Assembly: GCA_003427395.1 (NCBI GenBank)
Contig: BFEA01000018.1
Coordinates: 2,944,014 to 2,995,643 of the forward strand
DNA from: Chara braunii
Taxonomy: Eukaryota; Streptophyta; Charophyceae; Charales; Characeae
Length of the DNA stretch: 51,630 bases
Direction: 5' to 3'
Part shown: piece after piece, positions 10,452 through 21,839 of the stretch
Numbering within the stretch: the first letter of the stretch is position 1
How the letters are laid out: every line of letters begins with the position of its first letter
Position numbers and translations under genes: made by a program
The notes under the pieces: model-generated
Database searches by the model: none
What the model saw: the letters and a program-made list of their open reading frames with translations, nothing else
What the model was told of the DNA's origin: nothing

Positions 10452-11365
10452 TTAAAGATGAGAGAGGAAGTAATTCTCGAGTGGTTGAGGGTGAAACTTA
10501 GGAGCCACCAGTAGCCGTGCCACCTTGAGCAGTGAGAGTGGCACAAGGGGAAGTGGGAACGCTACTGGTAGGAAGGAAAAGAGAGAACCGATGAAGAACA
10601 AACTTGAGGTGTATCCACTGGGTGCGTGGTGGGAAACCCGTCTTGGCAGCTCAGGCTCTTTACAGTGTTGTGGACAGTGAGGATGAAAAGGTTGCCCTGA
10701 TAAAGCTGAGGGAACCATGATGGATGAGAAATTTAGTTGCTATGTCTGCAGTTGCTTTGAGAAGGTCGCGGTAGTAGTTCACAAATAGAAGAGGTAAGTA
10801 ATTTAGAGTAGTTCAGGCCAAACATCACGGAGCCATTAGTAGCGGTGCCACCTTGAGCAGTGAGAGTGGGTCAAGTGCCAGTGGGAACGCTACTGGTAGG
10901 GAGGAAAGAGAGAACCGGTGAAGAGCAAACTTGAGGTGTACCCATTGGGTGCGTGGTGGGGAAAACCCGTCTCGGCAGCTCAGGCTCTTTACAGTGCTTT
11001 GGGCAGTAAGGTTGAGAAGCTTGCCCAGATAGAATTGAGGGAATCATTGTGGGTGAGGAATGTAGTTGGTATGTAGTTGATAGGTCTGTAGTTGTTCTGT
11101 GAAGGCTCTTGCCCAAATTCACCAACAGATGAGGGAAGTAATTTAGAATAGCTCAGGGTGAAGTCCACGGAACTACTAGTAGAGGTGCCACCTTGAACAG
11201 TGGGAGTGTGACGAGGGGCAGTGGGAACTCTACTGGCCGGAAGGAAAGAGAGAACCGGTGAAAAGCAAACTTGAGATGTATCCATTGGGTGCGTGGTGAG
11301 AAACCCGTCTTGGCAAGCTCAGGCTCTTCACAGTGTTTCAGACAGTGAGAAATGAGGGGACCACT
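10452..11365. repeat. ~330-bp tandem repeat, nearly three copies
   Basis: The block GTGCCACCTTGAGCAGTGAG and its surroundings (TGGGAACGCTACTGG, GAGAGAACCG, GAAACCCGTCT, CAGCTCAGGCTCTT) recurs at about 10516, 10847 and 11185. Copies differ by substitutions and small indels. The minus strand gives Pro/Ser/Leu frames of 80-100 codons that repeat with the array. It lies directly downstream (minus strand) of the gag-like ORF 11660-12166, so it may be internal or LTR-proximal repeat sequence of the same element. Confidence 0.85.
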
Positions 11366-11556
11366 CTGCTCCTAGGGTCTATGGTAGTAGATTGGGTTGG
11401 TAGTGTTTAGTGTGTCTGGCTTTATTTCGTTTGCGAATTCATTTTATTTTGCTAGCTCAGAATAAGCTAAACCAGTTGATGCTGCCAGGATAACTCCCGG
11501 TTGAATTGTAAGGTCCCCGGCCTCGCCAATTGAATTTCGAAATATATGAGTTCCTT

Positions 11557-11600
11557 AAAAAAAAAAAAAAAAAGAAGAAGTATTATGTGTACTGACTCTA

Positions 11601-11637
<37 letters not shown>
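11557..11637. repeat. Two poly(A) tracts
   Basis: Two A-runs of about 15 and 28 bases are separated by a 40-nt unique segment. On the plus strand they could be tails of retroposed copies, but no target-site duplication was found. Confidence 0.6.
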
Positions 11638-11638
<1 letters not shown>

Positions 11639-11659
11639 GGCTACTTCCCTTGCATGAGT

Positions 11660-12166
11660 TTATTCTGCTCCATACCATTGCAGATCCACCATTGAGAGTT
11701 CTTGGGGCGGGAAGGGGTCAGGGAATTCCGAGGAGGGGCGCAGCGGTATTGCGGGGTCCGTCCTGGTCCATTCCTTGAAGCGAAGGGCGTAATCTCTTAT
11801 TGGTTCACCTTGGCTGTGCTTACCTGATGCCAACTGCCAAATGACCCTTACAGTGGCAAATCCCATATAAGTGTGTACCGACTCCAGACTGGCTGGTTTC
11901 CAGAACCGGGCCTTGAACACAAGGGTTTGCATTGCCTGTTGTGCCAGTGCTGTAACAAAACTTCTCCAAGGATGAGGGCCACTCTTGAGCAGTGTTATTT
12001 GCCCACACAGGTGTGTCCCAAAGCTGGAGATGGTAGGAGGCTGTGTGACGGATATCACCGACAACTCTCTCTCATGGTTTGCCAAGCTGATGCTACTGGT
12101 GTAGCTGGAGGATATCCCATTTAACTGGGGTCCTTGGGAGAGGAAACTCTTCTCCGTGAGGACCAT
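11660..12166 (-). pseudogene. Possible retrotransposon gag fragment
   Basis: This 168-codon frame has a segment with the layout of a Ty3/Gypsy-type gag polyprotein: PHPWRSFVTALAQQ at about 65-80, then a stretch ending QLASGKHSQGEPIRDYALRF at about 110-130, which resembles the conserved QG.SI.EY..RF pattern, then EWTRTDP. No CCHC knuckle, protease or reverse transcriptase follows. The frame ends near the ~330-bp tandem array. The gag match rests on pattern alone. Confidence 0.3.
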
Positions 12167-13154
12167 AACCAGACTAGAAGAACTTCTGATGCTAGCCTAG
12201 AGGGCAAGATGCCCCTTTGAACGCAAACACCACAAGATTGGATACCTCCAAGCAAGGCACCATATAACGGATTTCATTCGCGCAAACGTCAGATGCGCGC
12301 ATAGGGACATGAGGAAAAGGATTAAACCAGTGGAGGAGGACGGTTGGTTGTCTGGGAACCAATGTAAACACCAGAGAATAACAGAAATAAAGACTCAGCT
12401 CAAAGACAACTATCGGGTCAAAAGAAAAGGTAGCGGGTGTGGAAAGAGGGAAGCAGGGAAGCGGGTTTGGAAAGATTGGTGACATACGGATAGGTCATGG
12501 CAATATAAACCGCACATATACTTCTTTTGGGTCTCTCCCTCGCACAAACCCCCGACCTACCCACTCCTCTGCACCCAGAACCAAGAGTCAAAACCCTGAT
12601 CTCATATCCTGATCAGCTCCCTCCCTCCCCTCCTTGCTGGTACAACCAACTGGCTGCCCAAGCCGGGTCTCGCTCCCCTATTCCAAGGAGTGGTGTTGGT
12701 GTCGAGTGGCAAAGGACTAAGACTGACGAAGCTGTGCTCATAGAGCATGTAAAGCTCGTGTTCTATTCAAATGTTTAGTCAAGCCCTAGCCAGCAGGATA
12801 TATGTGCGACCAGGACGACATTGACACCTAAGGTGGCTACTAGTCTGGTCGAGATGTCAGTATGGTTGGGGGAAAGGGGTCAGGGGCATGGGAGCGAGTA
12901 TGAATGTGGTCATTGTGGTAATGAAACCAGGATAAAATAACAGCAGACAAATCCACAACACATCTTTAGAGGGGGCGCTGGACCTTGTTTCCAGTATGTG
13001 TAGCTCTTCAAGCAGACAATGGAGCCATCCACAAGTGAGTCCTGAATCTAGCCCGTTATCTTACCACCGGCAGGATTAATCCATGTTTTTTTCCCTCCCC
13101 CTATAAAAAAGTACGGGCTGCAGTTTCCATGAAAGATGGCTAAACCACAAAAAG

Positions 13155-13155
<1 letters not shown>
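12167..13155. other. Unannotated stretch
   Basis: Short frames only, with mixed composition. Nothing recognised except the purine-rich segment 12300-12480. Possibly upstream sequence of the gag-like fragment. Confidence 0.5.
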
Positions 13156-13156
<1 letters not shown>

Positions 13157-13248
<92 letters not shown>

Positions 13249-13249
13249 N

Positions 13250-13334
<85 letters not shown>
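13157..13334. repeat. (CT)n microsatellite with one N
   Basis: About 178 bp of CT dinucleotide, with an ambiguous base at 13249 that probably marks unresolved length. The Ser/Leu and Arg/Glu frames across it are artefacts. Confidence 0.98.
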
Positions 13335-13341
<7 letters not shown>

Positions 13342-13527
13342 CACAACGGGGTCTTGGCCCACATGCGGTCGTGTAGAGTAGTGCGGCCCGTGGGCGTTTG
13401 TTGCCAACCGCACATATGGAGTCCATCTTGTGGTCTGTGAGAGCTCCCGGGTGAATTTCGTGGTTTAGTCAGCCACACCTGTTTCCCATTGGTTCCGACG
13501 ACCACGGCGTAGGGGGGAAATGGAGTA

Positions 13528-13580
13528 GGCCATGTAGAAAACTATGGATTCGCTACCTCAATAGTTTTCTACATGACCTC
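13528..13580. repeat. Hairpin with 15-bp perfect arms
   Basis: CATGTAGAAAACTAT (13533-13547) and its complement ATAGTTTTCTACATG (13561-13575) flank a 13-nt loop; the match continues imperfectly outward. It lies about 190 bp before the MITE cluster and may be an element terminus. Confidence 0.7.
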
Positions 13581-13763
13581 CTCTGCGCTGCGGTTTATGG
13601 AATTTCATTGAAAGGTCGCAAGCCGGTCGTCGTGGAGCCGGATTTTTCGTGCAGACACTGCCAGACGATCTGTCAGCTATGCTGCTCAGTAAGCATTTCC
13701 CCGAGATTCACAGAAGGCAAAAATCATGGTCGTGTATCTTTCCATGCTCTAGGGGAAGATCCA

Positions 13764-13884
13764 GGGCCTCGCTCCACTACTCTCAAAATGTGCAAAATGA
13801 GAGTGAATCTTCCGCTGGAACATGGAAAGATACACCACCATGAGTTTTGTCTTTGTGGATGTGGAGAGAAGTGGAGCGAGGCCC
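13764..13884. mobile_element. MITE-like element, copy 1 (121 bp)
   Basis: The element begins GGGCCTCGCTCCACTACT and ends AGTGGAGCGAGGCCC, an exact terminal inverted repeat of at least 15 bp. The interior keeps AATGAGAGTGAATCTTCCGC and AACATGGAAAGATACACC. Further partial arms of the same family lie at about 13706-13757 and 13885-13995 in inverted orientation, so this copy appears inserted in, or recombined with, older copies. No transposase is present. A complete relative is at 23259-23380. Confidence 0.75.
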
Positions 13885-14128
13885 TCACTCTCGACATGCA
13901 CAAAAGACGAAAGTCATGGCGGTGTACTTTTCCATGTTCTAGCGGGAGATTCACTCTCATGTTGCACATTTAGAAAGTAGTGGAGATAGGCCCCATATGG
14001 ACTTCTGTTTTCTTTGAACTTTTTCATCTGGCAGACATGATTCAATATTTATTTTCCTGCCTTCGTGTGTCACACAGTGTAGATTTCTACGTACAACTAC
14101 ACGGACGCATGTGGGCTGAGACCCCAAG

Positions 14129-14245
14129 AAAGAATCTAACCGGTTTGGCGGGAAGATTCATTCCGGTTTTGCATTTTGCAAATGGGCGCGCTGCCAAAAG
14201 TGCAAAACGGGAGTGAATCTTCCCGCCAAAGCAGGTAGATTCTTT
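14129..14245. mobile_element. Fold-back element, copy 1
   Basis: The two halves are inverted copies: AAGAATCTAACCGGTTTGGC..GGGAAGATTCA at the left and TGAATCTTCCCGCCAAAGC..GTAGATTCTTT at the right. Almost the whole 117 bp can fold on itself. A (GA)n run follows the right end directly. A second copy is at 14467-14584. Confidence 0.75.
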
Positions 14246-14253
14246 CCCGTTGT

Positions 14254-14257
<4 letters not shown>

Positions 14258-14323
<66 letters not shown>
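14258..14323. repeat. (GA)n microsatellite
   Basis: A GA run of 66 bp immediately after fold-back copy 1, preceded by TTGTGCACA. Confidence 0.97.
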
Positions 14324-14324
<1 letters not shown>

Positions 14325-14466
14325 ATGTCGGTATAAAAAAACGATGCCTTTCCACTTGGCTATCCTCGAAGGAGATAACGCGACCGGCCAACGACCTCAT
14401 TGTCTTAGCTTAGAATTGTGATTCTCTCTCATTGTATTCTCTCTCTCTCTCTCTCTCTACACTGGC

Positions 14467-14584
14467 AAAGAATCTACGCGCTTTGGTGGGAAGATTCACT
14501 CCCGCTTCGCACTTTTTCTCTCTGCGCCCGTTTGGAAAATGCAAATTGGGAATGAATCTTCCCGCCAAAGCGGCTAGACTCTTC
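14467..14584. mobile_element. Fold-back element, copy 2
   Basis: Same family as 14129-14245: AAAGAATCTACGCGCTTTGG at the left, GGGAAGATTCACTCCCGC inside, and GAATCTTCCCGCCAAAGCGG at the right. A short (CT)n run (14437-14459) precedes it and an AG-rich run (14600-14632) follows it. Both copies therefore abut CT/AG dinucleotide tracts. Confidence 0.75.
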
Positions 14585-14689
14585 CTCGTTGTGCAGACAT
14601 ACAGAGAGAGAGAAAGAGAGAGAGAGAGAGAGGGGAGGGTGGGGGGGGGAGAGCTGTACGCCGATTTGGTATGTGAATCGTTGTTCTAT

Positions 14690-14985
14690 TGTGTGATGGT
14701 AGAGAGTTGGGGATCCTCCATTCCCTCCTCAAGTTATATCCCTGGAGCCCGCTCCGGCCCTGCGGTAAGGTGCAGTATCTTGTGACACCCCCAACATCCC
14801 GTACTAAGGAATCGCTATGCCGGCCTCAACCCTAAGCTACATACTAGGAGGATAGTCAACCCTGAGAATCTATTGACCCTGTGTTGTATGGTAATCTGTG
14901 AGAGTCGACAATCCTTCGTTCCCTCGTATATCCCTTGAACCTGTTTCGGCCCTATGGTAAGGTGCAGTATCTCTTGACATATGGT
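14690..14985 (+). repeat. ~195-bp direct duplication
   Basis: The segment ending CGGTAAGGTGCAGTATCT.TGACA at about 14788 recurs, diverged, at 14888-14982 (TGGTAAGGTGCAGTATCTCTTGACA). Phrases such as TATATCCCT and CGGCCCT are kept in both. No coding content is evident. Confidence 0.6.
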
Positions 14986-15246
14986 TGTCGGAGAAGAGCA
15001 ACCGGACTGACACCCCTCAGGATAGAAGGGGCTTTCAAAAAAGAAAGAAAGAAAAAAGGAGGCACAACTACTGGCAAAATGCTCGGTCTTTGTGTAAATT
15101 GGACCCCCACCGACTCCCTCAATCACTACGGCAAGGGGCAACATGCAATATCCCCTTCACCGTGCTTGCAGGGGGGCCCTCTATATAGTTGTAGGAGTAG
15201 GCAGGTAGTGAAGGGCGAAAGAATTTGAAAGAAGAATATAGTGTAA

Positions 15247-15249
<3 letters not shown>

Positions 15250-15277
<28 letters not shown>
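15250..15277. repeat. (AT)n microsatellite
   Basis: A 28-bp AT run in non-coding sequence. Confidence 0.95.
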
Positions 15278-15283
<6 letters not shown>

Positions 15284-16287
15284 TAAAATTGCATCTCTAC
15301 AGATGGTACCCGCTTAGAGATTGGAATACCCGCTATACCCAGTCCTAGTGCCAACTTGCATCTATACCTGTAAAACTGCCAGTGGAAATGATTTGCATGC
15401 CCAGGACTGAGGTGCACTCGGGTTGGTACTGCAAAACTGTGGTTATAACCAAGTATTAGGATGCAGAAATTATAGACATACCCAGACAAAGTTACGGGCA
15501 TACCCAGGACTGAGGTGGACCCGCCAAACTACTGATGTACCGTACTACTGAATGGTTGAAACTATGCTCATACCCAGTCGTCGTTGCACAACCGTGGACT
15601 TGGTGGGCATGAGGATAATGTCGTAGTCCACCATCCAAGGCCCGCGACTTGGTGTGGGTACACCGTGCTACACAAACAATTTACCAGCCTGGTTTCTGGG
15701 CATGAGCATAATTTTGTGGTCTGGAGACGACTCAGAGGGCCTCTGGGAGTGGGTGCACTTACAATTTTGCACACGGGAAAAGTTGGGTACTACGCAAAGT
15801 TGAAAGGGGTCCGGGTGTAAATGCAAGTTTGTGTTGGGACTGCGTATGGCGAATATAAATGCAATTTTCCCTTTAAAAAAAAAAAAGAGATGGTTGACAG
15901 AGATGGGTATCGCAGGCCTTTGCCACCAACCCATAACCACGATCTGAATGTGGGTGCCCCTGTTAAACCACCAGTACTTGGCCTATACATCAGCCGCGGG
16001 CTCCTCACTGCAACTTGCGGAGGTCGTAGACGCGATGCTGCCCGTTGATGAGACTAATCAAAGGCTTACCGACCCCTAATGTGAGGGGCCTGCGGCCGAT
16101 GGATGGGCCAAGTGCTAGTGGTTTAAACATATGTGGACACCAAACATCACAGAGTATGTACAGGGATGCACATGATGCCAAAGTGATATTGAATCCTCAA
16201 CTGCCCTATTCCAAGTGTCGGTAGTCAGACTTATTTGCAATTTTCAATGTTCATGTCTAGTTGGGGATTCTGCAAGAGTGTAATTTG
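15278..16287. other. Unannotated stretch with short dispersed repeats
   Basis: Phrases such as CATACCCAGGACTGAGGTG and CATACCCAG recur between 15390 and 15570, giving an irregular repeat of about 60-110 bp. No gene recognised. Confidence 0.5.
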
Positions 16288-16885
16288 GGGCCTCGCTCCA
16301 CTACTGTCCACTATACAAAGTTTTGGTTAGTTCGTGTATAACTGTCAGACTGTACAAAATCGTCGAAAAAACGGTGTCGCTCCACTTGCTACTGTATACA
16401 ACTCTCCAATGTCAGAGGTCACTACTAGACGCCGTGACAACGCTGTAAGACACAGTGTCAATGGTAATTGTCCACCGAGACTCCAGGTACACTCTCCAAA
16501 TTCGGGACCGCATCATGAGTTCCTTGTACTATGGACTCTTTGAGTAACGAATTTTGCAGGCTGGGAACTATACAAACGTGGATAGTGGTATTGGAGAGAG
16601 TTGTCTGACAACCATCCAAGGAAGTTCAGAGTTCTTTTTCAGATAGTAAGGGCCTCGATCCACTACTGCTCGCTATACGAGCATTTGGATAGTGTATAGC
16701 TGTCAGACGGTCCGAAATATTTCAAAACGCGATGTCGCTCCACTTACTATCCGAGTCCGCTATACAAGCCTCCAATTCACGAGTTCCCTACCAGCCGTCG
16801 TCACATCACAACAAGAAACGGCAACATCAGCAATTTGTCCACCCATACGCTAGGTACACTCTCCAAATTTAGGCGTGGTCGGTGA
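16288..16885. mobile_element. Two tandem copies of a MITE-related element
   Basis: A unit opening GGGCCTCGCTCCACTACTG at 16288 recurs at 16650 (GGGCCTCGATCCACTACTG), a 362-bp step. Both units continue with matching blocks: TGTCAGAC.GT, TGTCGCTCCACTT and GGTACACTCTCCAAATT. The first 18 bp are the terminal repeat of the 13764 and 23259 elements, but the interiors differ, so these may be a longer relative. A diverged piece sharing GCAGGCTGGGAACTATA lies at 21334-21553. Confidence 0.6.
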
Positions 16886-17892
16886 GTTTTTTTTTTTTTT
16901 TTTTTAGTTAATGTCGCCTGCAACAACAGATAGAAGTAATGGTAAGAGCATGCATTTGTACCTGTCTTGCAGGGAGCTACACCTGCTGGAAACCGGGTTC
17001 AGCGTCCCTTGAGATACAATGTTAAGATGCTAAATCAACACATGTTGGGAAATGGGTCAGTGTCCCTCATGACAAACTGATAATGCTACTAATGTTATAG
17101 GATGATGATGAAAAAAAAAAAAAACTTAACCTCTCAATCAACGAGCAACTCCAAGCCTCCTCTATACTGAGCACGACACTCTAAATGCTATATCACCCTG
17201 GCCAATACGAACCATAGTTGTCACATTCTCACTTCCAAAACTATACTTGACCGCTTAGGTTGGCATGACAATCTCCCCCAATTCGCCACTAGATTGTCTT
17301 CCTCCATCGACAATCCCCATGTCTCTATACCAAGCCTCATGCTCCTGCTACAAAGAAGTCGGAGGGCCAAGCCCCAACATCGGTTAGCGTCGTTCTAGCA
17401 TCGACAAACCAAAAGCACAAAACACCACAGCTTTGTACGACATATGGAAGACTTCTAAACCTCTAAAATCCTATCATGATGTCTGGTGTGAGAGGAAACA
17501 GAGATGGCGCCTATGATAGAAGAATGTCATATAATAAGCTTAAACAACTCAGATAATTAGTAATTATAGTATAATTTATAGATTGTTTTTTTTTTTTTTT
17601 AATAAGAAAATAACACCCATGAATAACCTCCTGCCTCGATCGTTACCAAACACCCATAAATCATGAGATACTGCTATCCTATTCGAAACCCCACAAACAA
17701 CCATGTTTTTACCACCATACGTATCCCCAACCTCACGCACCTATAAAACTGGACAACAAGGCAACAATTCCCATCTAACTATTGATTCGGCCCCCCCCCC
17801 CTTTAAAAAAACTCAAAATCTCTTTACAAGGCCTCATGCTTTTGGGAAACAGGTTACAGGGTTGCGTCCTAACACTAGCCAGTGTCGTTCCG
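16886..17892. other. Unannotated stretch
   Basis: Contains T- and A-runs (16889-16906, 17112-17125, 17586-17601) and AT-rich sequence. No gene, domain or element ends recognised. Confidence 0.5.
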
Positions 17893-19104
17893 GGAGAGGT
17901 GGTTAACAAATCCACTGATATTCAATATTTACATAGGTACTGAAGTTCTGAACACACCTCCCCCAAAACAAAACAAAACAGAGGGAAGAGGTAGAGGTTC
18001 AAGTTTTTCAACATCTTCACCACTTCAAAGTTTTCGAAATCTTCAAATTAATATACATCTAGACTATGAAAATTTTGAATATTTTGAAGTAGTGAAGGTG
18101 TTGAAAATTATGAACAAACCCTCCTTAAAGAAAACAAAGCAAGGGGAGACAGAGGAGGTTCAAAACTTTTAGCATCTTCACCACTTCAAAATTTTCAAAA
18201 TCTTCAGTGTAAAAATTCATCCGGATGCCTCGGGGGGTGTTCATAATTTTCAGCATCTTCACCACTTCATTTTTTTTAGAATCTTCAACGTCTATATGCA
18301 TTGGGCTATAAGGGGGGCATTCAAATATACATTTTCAACGGTTCAAAATTTTTATAATGTTCAACATTATGATATCCAAAAAGGGGAACACTAGACACCT
18401 TTAAATCGTTGAAACCCGATTTTAGAAAACTTCAAAATCACTGAACCTTTCACACTTCATAATTACTTTCGGTAAGGATTCAGCAAATTGTTGACCACTT
18501 ATGGAGAGGTGGTTAACAAATCCACTAATATTCAACATTTACACAGGTACTGAAGTTCTGAACATACCTCCCCAAAAACAAAACAAAACTGAGGGAAGAG
18601 ACAGGGGTTCAAAATTTTTAACATCTTCACCACTTCAAAGTTTTCAAAATCTTCAAGTTAATATACATCTAGACTATGAAAATTTTGAAGTGGTGAATGT
18701 GCTGAAAATTATGAACAAACCCTCCTTAAAAAAAACAAAGTAGGGGGAGACAGAGGAGGTTAAAACTTTTAGCATCTTCACCACTTCAAAATTTTCAAAA
18801 TCTTCAGTGTAAAAATTCATCCGGATGCTTCGGGGGATGTTCATAATTTTCAGCATCTTCACCACTTCAAAATTTTTAGAATCTTCAACGTCTATATGCA
18901 TTGGGATATAAGGGGGACATTCAAAATATTCAGCATTTTCAACAGTTCAAAATTTTTATAATGTTCAACATTATGATATCCAAAAAGGGGGACACTGGAC
19001 ACCTTTAAATCGTTGAAACCCGATTTTAGAAAACTTCAAAATCACTGAATCTTTCACACTTCATAATTACTTTCGGTGAGGATTCGGCAAGTTGTTGACC
19101 ACTT
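17893..19104 (+). repeat. 610-bp tandem duplication
   Basis: Copy 1 starts GGAGAGGTGGTTAACAAATC at 17893 and copy 2 at 18503. The copies stay alignable to GTTGTTGACCACTT at about 19104. Inside each copy, CATCTTCACCACTTC and TTTTCAAAATCTTCA-type motifs recur several times in both orientations, so the unit is itself built from smaller repeats. Differences between copies are mostly substitutions plus small indels. Confidence 0.9.
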
Positions 19105-20454
19105 GTGCGTTATGGCATCGGCCAACCGGAAACCAAACAGAGCAACTTCATCAGGCAACAGATAGAGCTTCACAACCACTTGAAACATGAAGTCGGTTGC
19201 TGAAGAAGTTGTCGATGAGTGTTATTACATGATTATTGGAACCTATGAATTTGTGTATTATGATGCTGATCCAGAGGGTATCGCAAGACACCCTCCTCGT
19301 TCCTCATCCCTTACCCATATGTTGCCGCCGCCAACAAAGAAACATTTTAATTAGAGATGTTCCCCACTAGCCCCAGCATGAGACAAATCTCCCCCTCCCT
19401 GTTATCCTTCAAAGACTTTCAGTTTCCACCCAAAGTATGCCTCTTACCACCCTTGTTTTTTTCTACCTCCACTGGGATATACTACAAAAAACACCCTAAA
19501 ATTCCGCTACTACCCCCTTTAGGGCGTTCACATCCCACCTTGTTAAGCCCTTGTAGAGTAGTGTTTCCCCCTCGACACCTTCCCCCAATAAAACGCCCCA
19601 TCAATGCAATGCTATAAAAAAAATATTAAAAGGTAAAATTTTTAAAATAAAAATTTAATAAATTATTTAAAGATGGAAAAGTGAAAACTGCGTGGTTATG
19701 TTTAATGTTTTTAGTAACAAAGCTAGAAAAATATTGATTATGATTTAGAAATTTGTTATGTAGTAAGTATCATGGTCTGGAGACCATGTCTTTAGGAAAG
19801 TGAAGATAGAAAAAAATAAAATTAAGGATAAAGAGAGTTTGTGAAATTAATTACGAGATTAGTTACGAAATGAGTAGGAAAGTAGTTGGTTGATGAGAAG
19901 GTTCATGACTAGATGAACGCAATGATTGAGGATGAATATGAGATTGGTGAGATTGATGATCAGGATGACTGTGTTACTACACAAATACATAATTGACAAA
20001 TGCCAAGTAGAGAAAAAATTGAGAAAATAGAAAAAATGTGAGTAACTCATCCCGTAGAAGCACTAAGCCCACCCTCCTTACCCGGTATCTTGCCTCCCCT
20101 CTTTCCTCTTCCTCCCGCTCTCTTCATACTCCAACCCTCCCCCACCCTTCTCCTCCTTTCTTCCCTTCCTCCTAACTCTAACGTTGCCCCTACCCCTCTC
20201 CCCTCCCTGTCCTCATAACATAACGCCAATTCTTCTATCACTTCCCCCACAATGAGAGAAGTGGACATAAAAAACACCGCAGAGTCCGAAAAAAAAATGA
20301 GAGAGCGGGAATAGGGATATGAAAGAGACAAGAGGGTAGGGAAACAAGAGATTAAAAGGATAAAGAAGGAGGAGAGAAGGAGAGAGAAAAACAAGTGAAA
20401 AAGACTGATAAAAAGGTGAAAATAGGTGAAGAAATATGGTATTAACCTTCCAAA
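19105..20454. other. AT-rich unannotated stretch
   Basis: 19620-20050 is strongly AT-rich; 20050-20250 is C/T-rich. The 257-codon minus-strand frame 20047-20820 is low-complexity antisense of the GAT run and is not accepted as a gene. Confidence 0.5.
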
Positions 20455-20458
20455 TGAC

Positions 20459-20500
<42 letters not shown>
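20455..20500. repeat. (GAT)n trinucleotide run
   Basis: About 15 GAT units. On the plus strand the frame reads poly-Asp and continues for some 30 codons with an acidic sequence (YTEDDLPDDEPLTNNDLLS) before a stop, which may be the remnant of a coding exon. This is weak evidence. Confidence 0.9.
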
Positions 20501-21154
20501 ACACTGAAGATGACCTCCCCGATGATGAACCCCTGACCAATAACGATCTTCTCAGTAATGTCGTTGTCGATGTCGAAAAAGAGAAAGATGATGATGGAGC
20601 TGATGAATGATGCTCCATCCTTGCCCCTGCTGCTGATGATGATGACAAGGCAATCATTGAGAAATTGTACGTTGCCAGTGATGATACCGCCCTGCCACCG
20701 TTGATGGTATTTGATGTATCCGCCGAAATGTGATGATTCCCCCGTGCTAATTAAACCCAATTCATTCCAGAATTTGTGTGGAGAGAGCATGACACATAGG
20801 TAAATGCTTCTCCCACCCACTCACCGACTGCTCTCCCTCACCTATGAGGTTGAAGAAAAAGAGAACCATCAATACTAATGCCTGACGTGGCTACAAATAA
20901 CAAACGACATGTCTAGAAAGGACTTGTTGAGAGGAAGCAACCCACAATCACTATTAGAGCTGACTCGTCTCTGACCAAAGTGCGCGTTGACACGTGGAGT
21001 CGCGTTCACCGCTACCGCATATACGCGTGAGTGCACGTGCACACGTGCTTGCGTGTTGACGCACGCGAGGACTTGTCACGCCAACACATGTCTATGTCAT
21101 CGCAACACACCCTTCCACCAGTCAGCACTTGCGCCTTAAACACACTCGCACGCC

Positions 21155-21320
21155 GGCCAACCAGTGTGCATGCCTACCAGCTGGCGCTCGCCCTTGCCAG
21201 CCAGTGCACACGCTCGCCAGCCAGCACTCACACCCGCCAGCCATCACTCGCGCCTGTCAGCCAGCGCACACGCCCGCCAACCGGTGCTCGCACCATAGCC
21301 AGCCAGTGCTTGTGCCAACT
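21155..21320. repeat. ~31-bp GC-rich minisatellite
   Basis: Variants of CGCCAGCCAGCACTCGC recur about every 31-32 bp. Neighbouring 20990-21080 is rich in CACGTG-like motifs. The Ala/Pro/Thr frames over it are by-products. Confidence 0.8.
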
Positions 21321-21564
21321 CCATCATGTAACGATTTTTGCAGGCTGGGAACTATAAAACCTTGGATAGCGATTCTGGAGAGCGCCATCTGACAACTATA
21401 CACAGAATTTCAAAGGCCGATTTCAGATAGTAAGTGGAGCGACGTCCAACTATGTGAGATCATATAGTGGAGATCATATAGTGGAGCGAGACCCTAAGTG
21501 GAGCAACACCCAACTATCCAAATTCGTGTAGCGCTGGAGTAGTGGAGCGAGGCACTTGCACTGG

Positions 21565-21712
21565 CTATTTGGGACCCTGATTTTTGCAATGGGCTAGTTG
21601 GGACACTGCTTTTTGCAGAGGGCTAGTTGGGACACTGATTTTTGCAATGGGCTAGTTGGGAAACTGATTTTTGCAATGGGTCAGCTGGGACTCCGAGTCC
21701 TGCAAGGGTTAG
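21565..21712 (+). repeat. 29-bp tandem repeat, about five copies
   Basis: The unit GGGCTAGTTGGGACACTG followed by ATTTTTGCAAT repeats at a 29-bp step from 21565 to 21712. There are no spacers, so it is a minisatellite and not a CRISPR array. Confidence 0.9.
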
Positions 21713-21763
21713 GTGAATTGATATATTGGTCAAAACGGAACCCTCTACTTTACCTAACCCATG

Positions 21764-21812
21764 TGGCTGAATGGTCCTGTTGATAGGCGAACCAGGGCTC
21801 GAATCCCGATCC
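21764..21812 (+). mobile_element. tRNA-like fragment (possible SINE head)
   Basis: TGGCTGAATGG (21764-21774) fits the A box TRGYNNARNGG. GGCTCGAATCC (21796-21806) fits the B box GGTTCGANTCC with one change. The boxes are only 21 nt apart, too close to hold an anticodon arm, so this is not a tRNA gene. Confidence 0.35.
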
Positions 21813-21839
21813 CGTCTATCGGCGAGATGCCTGGAGGCC

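Noticed and set aside
13048-13505. Several 80-121 codon frames
   Set aside because: They read through the (CT)n run with an N; both strands and all frames are open for trivial reasons. The same applies to 25281-25678 and 47489-47962.
20047-20820. 257-codon minus-strand ORF
   Set aside because: Poly-Ser from the GAT run, hydrophobic low complexity and Arg/Gly-rich tail from pyrimidine-rich DNA; no domain.
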